DNA of 64,000 nucleotides from Penicillium oxalicum (GCF_001723175.1 NC_064653.1:1674001-1738000), one strand, 5' to 3'; positions 43,915-55,933 are shown, counted from the first letter of the stretch. Numbers and translations: made by a program. The notes: generated by a model from the sequence alone, not told the origin.

Positions 43915-44769
43915 GGAAAGCCCTCTGTCGAAAATTCAGCTGTTGTTGAGCCAAGTTTCCTGGAAGAAGGAATGAGAAGATGACTGCATCCACAAACGAA
44001 TCCACAAACATAGATATGAGATGATGACTTCCTGGTTATTCAATCACAATTGATTTAATCTCCCGTAGCTATGCGGTACCGACTGTGCTTCCTGCTCAAT
44101 ACTGTGGCGGTGTTTCCTTTGTCGCAGAGCCGCAATGATCATGCTACAACGGGGACTGGTTGAGAAGTATGACTCAAAGACACCCTTTGGTTTGAACATC
44201 CCCACTCGAGGTGGTGCCTGAATCCCTGGATTTCTTTTTGGAACATACTAGTCACTTCTAAGACTGTGGCGACGCAGGGTGTATAGAGAAAGTCATTCGG
44301 AGACGGTGGCGGCGGCTCGTTTTGGTCAAGCTCAATTTAGTTAGGCTGTCGATGACTCAAAAAGGCGGGCGTGGTGAACTGATGGAGTCGGTCACCTTTA
44401 TCGATAAAGCTTCGAGGTCATGCTCTCTCTCACCCCGATCTTCTTTCCCCTTCGTGACAGACGCCTCTGACTCCCACACATTACTCGACAGATCATGAAA
44501 TAGCTATCCCCCTCAAATCTCACCCCATCACAGACGCTTCACAAAGTGGCAAGCGATGATCACTCGAATATCCATCTAGTCTGACCTACACCCCGATACG
44601 CAAGAACGTCCCCAGACAGTAGAGAGATCGAGATCCACCCGAACCGCCCGCAACGTCATTACCGTCTACACATTACCCCAGAAAGCAGTCCTCATTTGGT
44701 ATTCGACAAGGCCTATCACGCCTTCCCCCAATCATTCCATCGACCGTTTTTCAAGAAGGACGCATAGAT
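43915..44769. other. Intergenic region between LSM3 and GTPBP1-like gene
   Basis: An 855-bp stretch on the same strand that should contain the LSM3 3' end and the promoter and 5' leader of the next gene. No repeat or RNA gene is visible. Confidence 0.55.
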
Positions 44770-46862
44770 ATGCCTCAGCTCAAACCAAAAGCAAATGCGG
44801 AGGAGAGGAAGAGGGGCGAGATCGTACGTTGTCTAGTTGAGCCAGCGCAGTAGAAGTCGCCTCCTCACTCACACGATGCCAGGCTCTCAGCGAGTTCGCC
44901 GAGTACGCTGAAAAACAGCAGGCGCACCGATCCGCCGTCCCCGCCCCCATCCCTCCAAGCGATAGTGGATATGAAACAGGCAGCGTCTCGCGCGACCTGG
45001 AAGACCACGCTGAGCTCGAGATCCTTGACCAGCTGGGTCTTTCGGACGCGCCCCGCGCGATCAAGTTGAAGGACCTTCTGCTGGGAACTGGAGAGGCGGC
45101 TACGGAAGAGAGTCTACAGGAACTCGCCGCAACGATACAGACGAGAATCGACGAGGGTCATGGCGAGACAATCGTGGACCTGGGCCTCGAAGATGGTGGC
45201 GATTCCATGGGCTTTGACCTTGAGCAATGGGAGACCGCGCTCGCACGACTACGAGAAGCCGCTGAGAGCATTCCCGCTCACTGCCGAATCCTCCTCACGT
45301 ATAATGTGGGAGGGGCCGAGGAGTCCTCGGTGAAGAATGAACGCATGAAAGACGCCTGGGGAAAAGTGTTGATACGGCAGGTCACCGCGAGCATGGAAGA
45401 GATTGCAGAACTACGCGTCGCAGTCGTGGGCAATGTCGATGCTGGGAAGAGTACCATGCTTGGCGTGCTGGTAAAAGGCAGCCTAGACGACGGTCGTGGT
45501 CGCGCGCGACTTAATCTGTTCCGGCATAAACACGAGATTGAGAGTGGGCGAACCAGCTCTGTCGGCATGGAGATTATGGGCTTTGACAGCCACGGCGAGA
45601 TCGTTGGACATACCCAAGGCAGGAAGCTGTCGTGGGAGGAAATCGGGAGGCGCTCTGCCAAAGTGATCTCCTTCTCTGACCTCGCCGGTCATGAACGGTA
45701 CCTGAGAACCACCGTGTTCGGTATGCTGAGCAGCAGCCCGAATTATTGTCTGCTCATGGTCGCTGCCAATAACGGCTTGATCGGTATGAGCCGAGAGCAT
45801 TTGGGAATCGCCCTAGCCTTGAACGTCCCCGTCATGGTCATCGTCACCAAGATCGATATCTGCCCGCCTCAGATCCTGCAGGAGACTCTTTCCCAGTTGG
45901 CAAAGATTCTCAAATCACCGGGTGCGCGTAAGATTCCCATCTTCATTAAGAACATGGAGGAGACAATCAACACTGCGACACAATTTGTCAGCCAACGAAT
46001 TTGCCCCATCTTCCAAGTGTCCAACGTGACGGGCGAAAACCTGGAGCTTGTGCGAACCTTCCTCAATATCCTGCCCCACCGGGGCCATTACAACCAGGAT
46101 GGACCCTTTGAGTTCCTCATCAACGACACCTTCTCCGTCCCTCACGTGGGTACCGTGGTCTCCGGCGTGGTCAAGTCGGGGGTCATCCATGCGGGTGACT
46201 CTGTTGTGGTCGGACCGGATTCCCTGGGCCAGTTCACGACCACCACGATCAAGAGTATCGAGCGCAAGCGAATACAGGTCAATGCCTGCTTTGCCGGTCA
46301 ATCCGGATCATTCGCCTTGAAGCGTGTTCGCCGAAAGGAGGTTCGCAAGGGCATGGTCGTCTTGAAAAAGATGGACAATCCGCCTAAAGTGTATCGAGAA
46401 TTTGTAGCCGAGGGTACGTACAGCGCTCTTGGCCTGTTGCCTTTTTCCAGGGCAATTGAGCTCCTTTTCTTTTTGGTGAGCTTCCTTTTTTGATTCATGA
46501 CTGACTCGCTCACTATAGTTTTGATCCTGTCACACGCCACTACCATCAAGCCCAAATACCAGGCCATGCTGCACGTTGGCGCGGTCAGCCAAACGTGCGC
46601 AGTGATCGACATCGATCGGCCCTTCATCCGCACGGGTGACCGTGCCCTCGTTGCATTCCGCTTCATTCAGAGACCCGAATTCCTGGCTCCCGGTGATCGG
46701 GTACTCTTCCGCGAGGGCAAGACCAAGGGTCTTGGTATTGTGAAGAGCATCGGTTATGACCCCGCGCATCCCCTTGATCCGAATGCGGCCAAGCCGGAGC
46801 ACGAGGGGGCAGAGAAGGGGACAGTCAAGACAGAGAGCTCCGCACAGGACGTAGCAAAATAG
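44770..46862 (+). CDS. GTPBP1/GTPBP2-type translational GTPase
   Basis: Three exons, 44770-44823, 44883-46413 and 46519-46862, give 642 residues. Introns are 59 and 105 nt with GTACGT donors and consistent phases. The N-terminal ~195 residues are acidic and specific to the GTPBP group. The GTPase domain shows G1 (GNVDAGKS, from about residue 201), G3 (DLAGHERY, from about 284) and G4 (TKID, about 340-343). Two EF-Tu-like beta-barrels follow, around 420-510 and 530-620. The tail, rich in E, K and P, ends SAQDVAK. Mammalian GTPBP1 delivers aminoacyl-tRNA poorly and has been linked to mRNA decay and ribosome rescue; the fungal role is inferred from that. Stopping at the end of the middle frame would cut the last barrel strand, so exon 3 is required. 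Confidence 0.92.
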
Positions 46863-48558
46863 CGCCACGGTGTTAGAAAGTTGTTTTGAATTTCACCAAG
46901 CGCGCCCAGCTAAGATCCAGCAGGTTTATTCTTAGTTGCCGTAAGAAATCGAATCATCTGTATCGACTGAGGCCATCATAATAGAACAGAAACTCAAACT
47001 ATGTCAACGAACCTGTAATTGTCAAGTCTGTTATGTTCAGGTGTGTTCTCAGCGTAGTGGAATGACGAACCAACACCCGTCCGAGGCATGCAAATGGGGG
47101 TAGATGTACCCGTCAAGAGAATTCACCAAGTAAAAAAAGAACTCTCCTGCCCGCATTTCCAAATTTGAATACTGAAGCCCGCGGGTGCCCGCGAGGTTGC
47201 CATGCAAACCCACCTATGATATCTACAGGACTCGCCGTTCCTGGGCAGATGGTTACTTGAATGGTTCTGTCCACAGCCTATCCTCATATGCCTTTTAAAC
47301 CTGTATCACCGGACAACGACTATTTCGTCATGTATCTGGCTGTCATCCGTGAAAAGCTGCATTGCCTTGGCTTCAAGCCGCCTCCCCCTGTTTGAGAGGG
47401 GAGTTCACGTTTAGAGAGATTAGCTTCGGACGTACGGGATGACTTGACCGTTTTCATGCGCCTTGCATTCAGTTTAGATGCTAGTTAGTAGCCCATCAAT
47501 CGAGACCCGTCGATCGTCCACGAGATACGTGGGTTTTGTGTGGCAGTGCTGGGCTTTGACCCTCCACAATTCAGCACTGTAATTTGAAACGTCGACTTGG
47601 TAGACAGAGTACAGAGCAACTCATAGGCAAGGTACACACAAATCGTAGATGGACTATAGAGTCTATTAAGAGCTCATGGATCAGCCAATCTACGGTATTT
47701 TAGAACTTTGTCGAAGAGCAGCACTTTCGCAGATGCCGCCTCGATGAAAAGTGCAGTCCTGTTCTAGCCTTAGGACCAAGTATAGCGTGTTGCGAGTCCA
47801 AAAACACCCCCAAGAATACTCTTACATTAGAGATCTGAAAATAAGCTCAGCATGGTCACACAACTGATTCGATCAGAAGGCACACACCAGTGTACCTGCA
47901 CCTTCTCGTGCAGCTTACACTATCTGTATAGCGTGTGGTACGCCAGTGTGGTTGAAGCCACGCTCCTCTCGTTCCTCACGTGCCTCACGTTACGAGTCCC
48001 TGTGTGATAGTGACGTCATATGATGCCATCTCTCTGGAGCCACAGCTCTTCTCTCCAGACGACAATCACCCAATCCACTTGGATCCATCACCACTTCTGC
48101 AAGTGAAGATTAGCCATCAGCAGATGACGGCAGCTTGTCTTCTGCAGCCAGAATCGACTTCGAAGCTCCGCTGACGTAGTTTTTTAAAATATACCGCTCT
48201 CTTCGCCCGCCTCGCAAACTCTGGACTAAAGCTAAACTGCGTCTGTCCCATTGCCGCATTGTGCAGGTGGCCGACGCCAATTAATCTATTTGTCTCGGCC
48301 ATTGATGACATCTGTGCAAGCCCCCACCATTCATCTCAATCGGCCCTGATATTATCCACATTGACAGGTACTCTCCGGAAGACTTTAAAGCGCACCGGTA
48401 TCCCCCTCCTTGGGTCTCGCCCAGTAACGAATTCGAGATCTCGTCAGACGCTACATCTTCCATCTTGTAAACCTTCTCATCCCGACTGATATTAACTCTA
48501 CCCTGCGGAGGGACGCATACTGTCAATTTCTGTTATTTCGGAAAATCGTTCCGCCAAA
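46863..48558. other. 1.7-kb intergenic region
   Basis: This lies between two plus-strand genes. A CACGTG E-box-like hexamer lies at about 47976-47981, close to a second CACGT. No gene, repeat array or RNA is apparent. Confidence 0.5.
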
Positions 48559-49804
48559 ATGGAAACCGTGAATAAAGTCGTTGGTGCAGCTACGGCTGCT
48601 ATTTGGGGCGAGGGCAGCAGCTCAGCCCAGCAGCAGTCGACCTCTCACGGTGACGAACCGGTCTCCGGAGTACAGGGCAAGGGAAGCCCGGATGACCCCT
48701 ACGATGCGGGTAATCGCGATGGTAAGACTTACCACTTTTCTAATTTACTCCCGAGCCTAGCTGCAGGGGCATGTGAAAGACAAGCTGCGCCGCAGTGCTC
48801 TCATAAGAGACGGGTACTCTGTCTCGCGAGGACCAGGATTTCTCCATCGTACTACTGGCGAATACCTGCATGAATGCGACATTGAGGGAAATGAAGCTAA
48901 TCATTTATCTTGAGCTCTTGAAGAACAACCCGGTGCTTCCATTTCCGAAGCCAACACTGCTCCTCAGGAGCCACGACTAGACGGTGCCCAGTCAGATCCC
49001 CTTCGCAAGGACCTTGTTGAGGGTACGAACGCAGAGGGAACTAACCCTACTTCGACCGTACTCAGGGCCGGCCTTACATCTCCTGTCAATATGGTTCCAA
49101 CTGCGAACTCGCCTGTGCCTGTCGAGGGTGCTGCTGTGAACTTGACCGCCTCGAACCCAAACCAAACTTCTGGGCCACTTCTGGGCTCGTCTGAGATCTC
49201 TCCAGTGCCTGTTGAGGGCGGGCCCATGACTTCCATTCCCTCAAATTCAGCCAACATTCCCGCACCAGTGGACATGACCTCGAGCGCCCTCCAACCCATG
49301 CCTGTCGAGGGTGCCGCGGTGAGCTCAAAGGCAAACATCGGCTCATCCGATTTGTCACCAGTGCCTGTTGAGGGCGCAGCCACCACCGCTCTTCCATCGA
49401 GCTCAGGCCAAGTTCGAACAAGCGAGGGCACCACTCACACTGCCGAGCCCACCAAGACCGAGCAGCGTGTGTCCGAGAGCACTGATATTGCGAGTGGAAG
49501 CCCAGCGCAGAGTAGCAATCCCTCCAAGACCATCGGCCACCAGGATGTCAGCGAAGAAGCTTTGAAAGGGCCGCAGAGCCTCGCGCCCGTCTCGGAAGAG
49601 AAGTTCGAAAAGGAGGCAGAAAATGCGTCAGCCGCTCAGAAAGAGAAAGAACCCAGCCCCGACAATAAGCAGGTATATAACGCCGCCGACAGCGCGGATA
49701 AATCAAGTCCCAAGACGAGCTCCGACCACGGAAAGCAGGGTACTTTGCACAAATTGAAGGAGAAGTTGCACAAAGTTGCTCACCCTCACTCTGGAAGTCA
49801 CTAG
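48559..49804 (+). CDS. Disordered protein with SPVPVEG repeats
   Basis: Two exons, 48559-48721 and 48915-49804, give 350 residues. The 193-nt intron has a GTAAGA donor, a GCTAATC branch-like site and a CTTGAG acceptor. The N-terminus (METVNKVVGAATAAIWGEG, then EPVSGVQGKG and DPYDAGN) looks like a conserved fungal module. A Pro/Ser/Thr-rich middle carries PVPVEGAA-type units at DNA positions of about 49108, 49198, 49295 and 49355, with a degenerate PAPVD copy between, spaced 60-95 nt. The C-terminus (HKLKEKLHKVAHP) is a basic amphipathic helix ending in His. No enzyme domain or signal peptide is seen. The composition resembles stress-related disordered fungal proteins; the function is unknown. 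A minus-strand frame over the repeats is a shadow. Confidence 0.78.
49108..49381 (+). repeat. Imperfect in-gene repeats encoding PVPVEGAA
   Basis: Four close copies of a segment coding (S/Q)P(V/M)PVEG(A/G) lie within exon 2 of the disordered-protein gene, plus one degenerate copy. DNA identity between copies is high in the core, suggesting recent expansion. Confidence 0.75.
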
Positions 49805-50446
49805 AGTGAACAGTGATGCATCGATTCGTACTTGGAAGCTTTGAGGAACTCGTTCATCACCTGGATGAGAGAATCTCTGGTTTGATTCCGATTTCGATTT
49901 TCTGTTTTTGATTACCTTTCTTTTTTTTTGTTGTTTCCTGAGCAACTGAGATATATCCCCTGTGTCTAATGTGATGATTTACTCTTGTCGAAGTAATACC
50001 TATTCATTCGGTGATTTGGTTGCTTGGCTGAAGATTCTTCCTATGTGATGAGTGCCTTGAAGGGATTGTGCTCTGGAGTTTACAATTCAGGTAGCACCTC
50101 ACCATCAACGTGCTTGCCTGAGACGGATTCCCATCTTCCTCGACTTGATAGTAAATTGAGACGGGTCCGGTGTCTAGATAGAAGCTCTCAGCATCATAGT
50201 GTAAAAGAACGATCATCTATGTAAGGCTACTAAGGGTGCAATGAACGGATGAAAGTCTTCCATCCACTTTAAGCAGACAAACCTAGTTAGACGCGAGTTT
50301 GTACAAATCTATGAAGGGGTATATGAAAATGCTACCAGGTACGCTATGTAGATAACACATGTACAAGCCAGGCCCTAATACTTGGGTCCCTTTCCCTTTT
50401 CTCGTATGCCTGCAAGCCAGACCGAGGGAAAAATCCACTGCTTGAA
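49805..50446. other. Convergent intergenic region
   Basis: Between the 3' ends of the disordered-protein gene (+) and RAD5 (-). A T-rich stretch lies at about 49918-49935. Nothing else stands out. Confidence 0.55.
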
Positions 50447-53400
50447 TTACTCAAACAACAATTTCAGCTCCTCGATACGCTCCTTCTTCTTGTCGTCGTC
50501 TCCCTCATCGCCACCGACACGCAGACCGAGCGAGCCAGCAATATTCATTTTACGTTCCTGGACACGAAGCATTCGACCCTCGATCGAATCCTTCACGATA
50601 AACCGAGTCACGGAAACATCACGCAACTGGCCCATGCGATGCACACGATCAATAGCTTGTGCCTCGATGGCGAAACTCCACCAAGGATCCATGACGAAGA
50701 CGTTGCTGGCAACGGTCAAGTTCAGCCCAACACCACCGGCCCGTAAGGAGATGAGTAGCACACTCGGACTGGGATCTGGCTTGGCAGATTTCGATTTTGA
50801 AAAGCGAGTCTGTCCGGGCGTTTCGTCTTCCGCGTCGACAGTGTCGTCTGCAAAATCTTCGGTTTTGGTGAACTGTGCTAGCACCGCGGCACGGGCCTTT
50901 TGTGGCATGGATCCGTCGAGTCGAAGATGGGAGATGCCCACTTTGGAAAGCTGGGGACCGATGAGGTCAAGGAACGAGGTGAATTGGGAGAAGACGACAG
51001 ACTTTGTGTTCGGTGGGACGCGTGCCAGATGGTTAATTAACGCGTGGATTTTGGCCGATGTATGGGCCGAGGGCGAAAGAGGGTTGATTCGACGGAGAGA
51101 GATGCGAGGAGCAGGCTGCGAGCTTGGGAGTGGTGTGTCACAACCGGAGCTCTCCTCCATGGGCGTGGCTGGATGAGAGAGAGGATGCTTTACAACCTCG
51201 AAGATGTCCCGTGCATCCACATCCGCTCGGCACGAGAAGCAGCGAGCTTTCTCCCCTTTGCTTGTTTGGTGGTGCACGTAGTCCGAGAGACATTTTTTAC
51301 AGGCGCTGTGCCAGCACGCTGTGACGGCGGGATCGATCATGGGCTCCTCGCAGCAGATTGGACATTCTCCGCTCGACTCGGTTTGAATCTGTCGGAGAGC
51401 GTGTGTAGTGAAAACAACGGATCTATCCTCCGCCTCGGCACTCTCGGTGGATGCCGTGAATCGATTGATCAATTCTTGAAGGTCCATGTCATCTGTCAAG
51501 TCATTGGTGGCATCAAGCGCTGCTGCTACGACCTCTTCATCGGCGACGATTTCCTTATTGCGCGTCAGAACCGGATGGCAGCATGTTTGGCGGAGCCTCA
51601 GGAGCTGAGCGAAAATGGTAGTGTATGACTTGAGCAGAGTTCCAGCCTCAACATTGTCATTGTACGTTCTCTTCGCGCGAGTGTAGATGCAGTCGTAGAT
51701 TTCTCGTTCTTGCTCCGAGAGCTCTACTTCTTCAATTGTAACCGTGCGCTTAGGCAACGGCACTAGAGGCTCGCCTTCGGGCGTCTTCATTGTTTTTGTT
51801 CGTCGGAGCACAAGTGGTTCCAAAACGCTTTGTACAACATTAAGCGCACGGACATAATCTTTGTTCTCAAAGGGCACCGTAATAAAGGTCTTCCAGAAAG
51901 AGAAATTGCTCCAAGGCTCTACCTTCAAAAAGCGCACGAGACTGAACAGATCCTCTAAACGGTTGACGATTGGGGTACCGGTGAGAACCCACCGGTGGAC
52001 AGCCTGGATCTCGTAGCAGGCTCTTGCGGACTTTGAGCGGCGATTTTTGATCATATGAGCTTCGTCAAGAATGACGCGGAAGAATTCAACTGAAAAGAGG
52101 CCTCCATGCGAGGCCGAGGTGAATGGAGACTGGGCCGCAAACTGGCGGTATTCCGATAGAACAACGCCATAGCTAGTCACAATAACATGAGGCACATTGG
52201 CATAGTTCGCCTCACAGCAAAGCTCACGCAGATTCACGGCCTTGTCTGCTCCGTAGTATAAAAGGACCCTCATTGAGCCGGGCTCGGAGGCCTTGAGTGC
52301 CTCGCTCTCCCACTGCGCCAGGAGCGAAGTCGGAGCGACTACCAAAGTAGTGTAGGGTGCAGCCACCACTCCACTAGTTGCGACTGGGACCCTTGTCAGG
52401 TCATTGACCGAATTGATTGTATCCGAAATTTGTGATCGAGGCTCAGATTTGTGTGAGTGAACAAGGCTGAGCATTTCGATGGTCTTCCCGAGACCCATCT
52501 CGTCAGCAAGAACACCTCCCAGGCAATGCTGTTCTTGAGCAGGGAAATCTACGCTGAGGTCACCGGAGTAAGGATTCACGTAGAAATGATCGATGCCCTG
52601 CACGGACGGCAATTCTTGATCATCCACATCTTTGGTCGGCCAAGTGTATTCTTCCCACAGGGGATGCATGGACCGTTCTCGTGCCTCCTTCCGGTCTTTT
52701 TCCTTAGAAAGCATCCAGTGCAAAGCCTGCTTTTGATATTTTCGGAGATTCAATCTGAAAGTTGGCCCGGGCTCAGCCTCGGGCATGTTGAAATCGAACG
52801 ACTGCGCCTTACGGTACAGAGTGTCGAGCTGGTCTTCTTCAAGTTCCGCGGTTTCCTCTTCGGATGAGGAGTCGTTCGCATCCTTGCTGGATTTAGGTCT
52901 GTCTTTCTTGGTGCCGTCGTACTGCTCTGCCATCTCAGCCGCGCGAAGTATGCCGTCACGCTTGTGTTTCTCTGTTGTTGGATTTGTGGAGGTTGGTTGT
53001 AGATTGATTTCATGGAAGAGTTTTACCAGAGCCACTTGTCGAAGCCGCAAGTTTTTCTCTTCTGTACTTTCCTTCTCTTCAAACAGACCCATGGACCGAT
53101 TGTCATCCGCGTTGCTCAAGAACGCCCCACGCTGAAATGCCTCTTCACGAAGCCAACATTTCAATTGTAGATAGACCGTATCGTTGACTCGCACCCTGTC
53201 AGGAATAAAAACACAGACTCCGTCAAACCGGCATATTTTCTGATCAATCAGAGTCGACACCCATTCGGCCGTCTCGTGCGGAAGTCGGCCAATTTCCTGC
53301 CCAGCAGCGTTTGTGAACCGTGTCAGGACATCGCCCTTGGTGTTGGTAAAAAGCTTGCCGTTGCGACCACGTTTAGCAACTGGCTGAGATCGAGCTCGCT

Positions 53401-54103
53401 CAATGTGAACCACATCGCCATGCTTGAGCAGCGCCTGTCCACTCCTTGTCGCCCAACCTCCAACACCGAATGCACCCACGTAACGGGCTGCGGGTTGCCT
53501 GGAGAGTACAGACTCCGGTTCCGTTGGATCTTTCTGCCCCTTGGAGATCATTCGTGCAGGCGACGATTGATTCGGCCCGCTCACACTCGATGTCGATCGA
53601 AGTGGCACTTGTTTTGTCCCGCCTATTCCGCCCGTGTTGGCTTTGACGGGTTTCTTCCAGGATCCGTCGAAAAACACATTGACAGCTCGTTCGATATCGT
53701 TGGATGAGGCTGATTTGATTTTCTCAAGGGAATCGGTGGGCAATTCCTGCCCGATGATGCTTGTAAATAGTTCGGCATCGAAACCGTCCGAGGTGTCAGG
53801 CTGCTCTGGTGTAGCCGCTCCATTCGTTGCTGGTCGTGTCGATGCATCAGACAAGGCGGCGGTTGGAAGGGCAGCGATCGGATTTGTCAACCCGCAGTTT
53901 GATGTTTGAATCCTCGTAGTTTCTGGCTGTTCTGCTCGACCGTTTTGCTTTGTCTCGCCATCGTTTTGTTCTAAAAAGCGCTGTGGATTGGGTGCAACAT
54001 CCGACTTTGGGGTCCCTGACAGGCTTGCAGGGCTTTCAGCAAAGAAACGTTGTCTTTTCGCTGGCCGGTGGTCGAGATCCTCGTCCATGGTCGTTGTTGA
54101 CAC
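50447..54103 (-). CDS. RAD5: DNA repair helicase/ubiquitin ligase RAD5
   Basis: An intronless 1218-residue frame with the full RAD5 domain order. A disordered N-terminus is followed by a HIRAN domain (about 207-325, YVGAFGVGGWATRSG). The SNF2 ATPase has Walker A DEMGLGKT at 534-541 and DEAH at 680-683, then LTGTPIVNRLEDL near 708. A C3HC4 RING follows (CPIC at 914-917, C-x-H and ACKKC near 930-938, CFSC at 955-958). The helicase C lobe has RLDGSM near 1061 and QAIDRVHRMGQ at 1149-1159. RAD5 polyubiquitinates PCNA with Ubc13-Mms2 and remodels stalled forks in error-free damage tolerance; the Neurospora counterpart is mus-41. All catalytic residues are present. A charged insertion of about 30 residues lies in the helicase C lobe near 1085-1113. 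An in-frame Met at residue 6 is an alternative start. Confidence 0.96.
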   Translation of the reverse strand: MSTTTMDEDLDHRPAKRQRFFAESPASLSGTPKSDVAPNPQRFLEQNDGETKQNGRAEQPETTRIQTSNCGLTNPIAALPTAALSDASTRPATNGAATPEQPDTSDGFDAELFTSIIGQELPTDSLEKIKSASSNDIERAVNVFFDGSWKKPVKANTGGIGGTKQVPLRSTSSVSGPNQSSPARMISKGQKDPTEPESVLSRQPAARYVGAFGVGGWATRSGQALLKHGDVVHIERARSQPVAKRGRNGKLFTNTKGDVLTRFTNAAGQEIGRLPHETAEWVSTLIDQKICRFDGVCVFIPDRVRVNDTVYLQLKCWLREEAFQRGAFLSNADDNRSMGLFEEKESTEEKNLRLRQVALVKLFHEINLQPTSTNPTTEKHKRDGILRAAEMAEQYDGTKKDRPKSSKDANDSSSEEETAELEEDQLDTLYRKAQSFDFNMPEAEPGPTFRLNLRKYQKQALHWMLSKEKDRKEARERSMHPLWEEYTWPTKDVDDQELPSVQGIDHFYVNPYSGDLSVDFPAQEQHCLGGVLADEMGLGKTIEMLSLVHSHKSEPRSQISDTINSVNDLTRVPVATSGVVAAPYTTLVVAPTSLLAQWESEALKASEPGSMRVLLYYGADKAVNLRELCCEANYANVPHVIVTSYGVVLSEYRQFAAQSPFTSASHGGLFSVEFFRVILDEAHMIKNRRSKSARACYEIQAVHRWVLTGTPIVNRLEDLFSLVRFLKVEPWSNFSFWKTFITVPFENKDYVRALNVVQSVLEPLVLRRTKTMKTPEGEPLVPLPKRTVTIEEVELSEQEREIYDCIYTRAKRTYNDNVEAGTLLKSYTTIFAQLLRLRQTCCHPVLTRNKEIVADEEVVAAALDATNDLTDDMDLQELINRFTASTESAEAEDRSVVFTTHALRQIQTESSGECPICCEEPMIDPAVTACWHSACKKCLSDYVHHQTSKGEKARCFSCRADVDARDIFEVVKHPLSHPATPMEESSGCDTPLPSSQPAPRISLRRINPLSPSAHTSAKIHALINHLARVPPNTKSVVFSQFTSFLDLIGPQLSKVGISHLRLDGSMPQKARAAVLAQFTKTEDFADDTVDAEDETPGQTRFSKSKSAKPDPSPSVLLISLRAGGVGLNLTVASNVFVMDPWWSFAIEAQAIDRVHRMGQLRDVSVTRFIVKDSIEGRMLRVQERKMNIAGSLGLRVGGDEGDDDKKKERIEELKLLFE

Positions 54104-54463
54104 GGTCCAGTTTGGAGTAGAGGGAGAGCTCGAGAAGAAAAGTTCGGAAGACGCGCCGAGAGACGCGAAACCGGCGCGATCGACGTCAGCGTCCGAAAAA
54201 GGTCAAAGTGCTCTAGGTCGAAAACTATCAGTTGCACTAGAACATGGTACATTCTTTGCCCTCAATTTTGCGATCTGACTAGTATTTGCAAAATCTATTT
54301 TGATACGGGAAATAAGCATTGTTAGTTCTAGAAAGACCTTCAAGTTCTTCATAAGATTGCCCCATATGGTCGTCTATCTCATTGAGCGGGCCAATACGCT
54401 AGAGTGGATTACATCCAGACCGGCGCTCGGACAAGCTGATCTTCGTCTTTTCATCCATCTTCA
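54104..54463. promoter_or_regulatory. Compact bidirectional promoter of RAD5 and NDUFAF6-like gene
   Basis: Only 360 bp separate the two divergent start codons, so both promoters and leaders must share or overlap here. This contrasts with the 2-9 kb between other divergent pairs in the window. No specific site was assigned. Confidence 0.6.
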
Positions 54464-55749
54464 ATGCCACTTCTCCGCAATATAACCAGCCCGTGTCGGG
54501 CCACGAGGACATGCTGGCTTTCATCGCAAAGTCAGTGGCCTCAGTCAAGAAGTTTCAGTCGGACTGCGCCAATCCACGCTTCTCCTACCCCCGACGAAAT
54601 TAAAGGAGCGCATCGATACTGCGTGTCCCTGCTCTCGTATGCGATTCCCCCTCGAGCCATTTTTGTTTTCTTTGCGCAGATCGATGGGGACTCTGAGTGA
54701 TTTTCTTGAAGGAATCAGACTGTTAACCGTTATAATTGTGCACCAGAAAATATGACCGTCCCTCATACACTCTCAGCACCTTTATCCCACAGCATGCCCG
54801 GTCATTCTACATCGCCTTGCGTGCTCTCAATGTTTCTCTATCCATGATTCCCGAGACAACATCTTCGCCTACGATCGGTCTTATGCGACTACAATTCTGG
54901 CGAGATGCGATCGCAAAAATCCTTGCTGGCGCTCCGCCCAAGGAACCCGTGGCGATTCTTCTCGCCTCGGCCATCTCTGACCTTCACGAGCGCACCCAGG
55001 GCCGTGCAAAAATCACCCGAGGCTGGCTCATTCGCTTGATCAATGCTCGAGAGCAAACCCTCACAAACGATCCCTATCCCAACATTGCGGCTCTTGAATC
55101 CTACGCCGAGAACACCTACTCGACTCTCATGTACCTCACGCTGGCCGCACTGCCGATGACATCAGTCACCGCGGACCATGTCGCATCGCACATTGGCAAG
55201 GCTGTGGGTATCGCTGCAATCTTGCGCGGACTACCCCTGGTTGCGTTCCCGCCTCCATCACCTCAGTCCCCGAGTGGACCTCCCGGCATGAGCGGTGGAG
55301 CCAAGCAAGGCGCAGTGATGCTGCCCTTGGATATCATGGCACAGCACGGTGTGAAGGAGGAAGAGGTCTTGAGACGAGGTGCCGACGCGGAGGGTCTTCG
55401 AGATGCCGTCTTCGCAGTCGCAACTCGAGCAAGTGACCACTTGATTACGGTGGACCAGATGCTGAGCAATCTTCGCGCCGGAGAGGACGTGGGACATGCC
55501 TTTGAGCATGAAGGTGAAGAAGGTCATGAGTACGATACTTCCGCGCTAGGGGAAGCCCGGGGAAGTGAGTCGCCTCTTGATGAAGTGAACCGAGCATTCG
55601 GGGTCTTTATGCCTGCGGTGGCTACTCGCCTGTGGTTGGAGCGCCTACAGCAGTATGATTTTGATGTATTCCGCCCCGAACTACTCAGTGGCGACTGGAG
55701 ATTGCCCTGGAAGGCTTATATGGCTTTCCGCCGAAAGAATATTGGATGA
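54464..55749 (+). CDS. NDUFAF6-like mitochondrial complex I assembly factor
   Basis: Two exons, 54464-54636 and 54747-55749, give 391 residues. The 110-nt intron has a GTATGC donor and a CACCAG acceptor, and the joined serine codon restores HRYCVSLLSKYDRPSY. The N-terminus (RNITSPCRATRTCWLSSQSQWPQSR, cut here into short reading) is basic and Ser-rich, fitting a mitochondrial presequence. The rest matches the squalene/phytoene synthase fold (GLMRLQFWRDAI near 107-118, YAENTYSTLMYLTL, GKAVGIAAILRGLP). The two Asp-rich DxxxD motifs of true prenyl synthases are not preserved, as is typical of the non-catalytic NDUFAF6 group. NDUFAF6 assists early assembly of complex I and its ND1 module. A Gly/Glu-rich insertion near residues 300-320 is lineage specific. 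Confidence 0.88.
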
Positions 55750-55933
55750 GTTACACCTCGTCCGTGGACAATATGCACAATGTATAATACAAAATGAATG
55801 GAAGACATGATCTCTGCTCAAGGGGTAGGGGCTTGCCGAGCTACCTCTGATACAACAAGGGGATATTTCAACAGTAAAGCACAGAAACGCCATTTGAATG
55901 CTGCGCAAAACTCGAGAGATGCGAGTAGAAAGA

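Noticed and set aside
48964..49434. Minus-strand frame with PSTGTG repeats
   Set aside because: The repeats are the reverse reading of the PVPVEG units in the real plus-strand gene.
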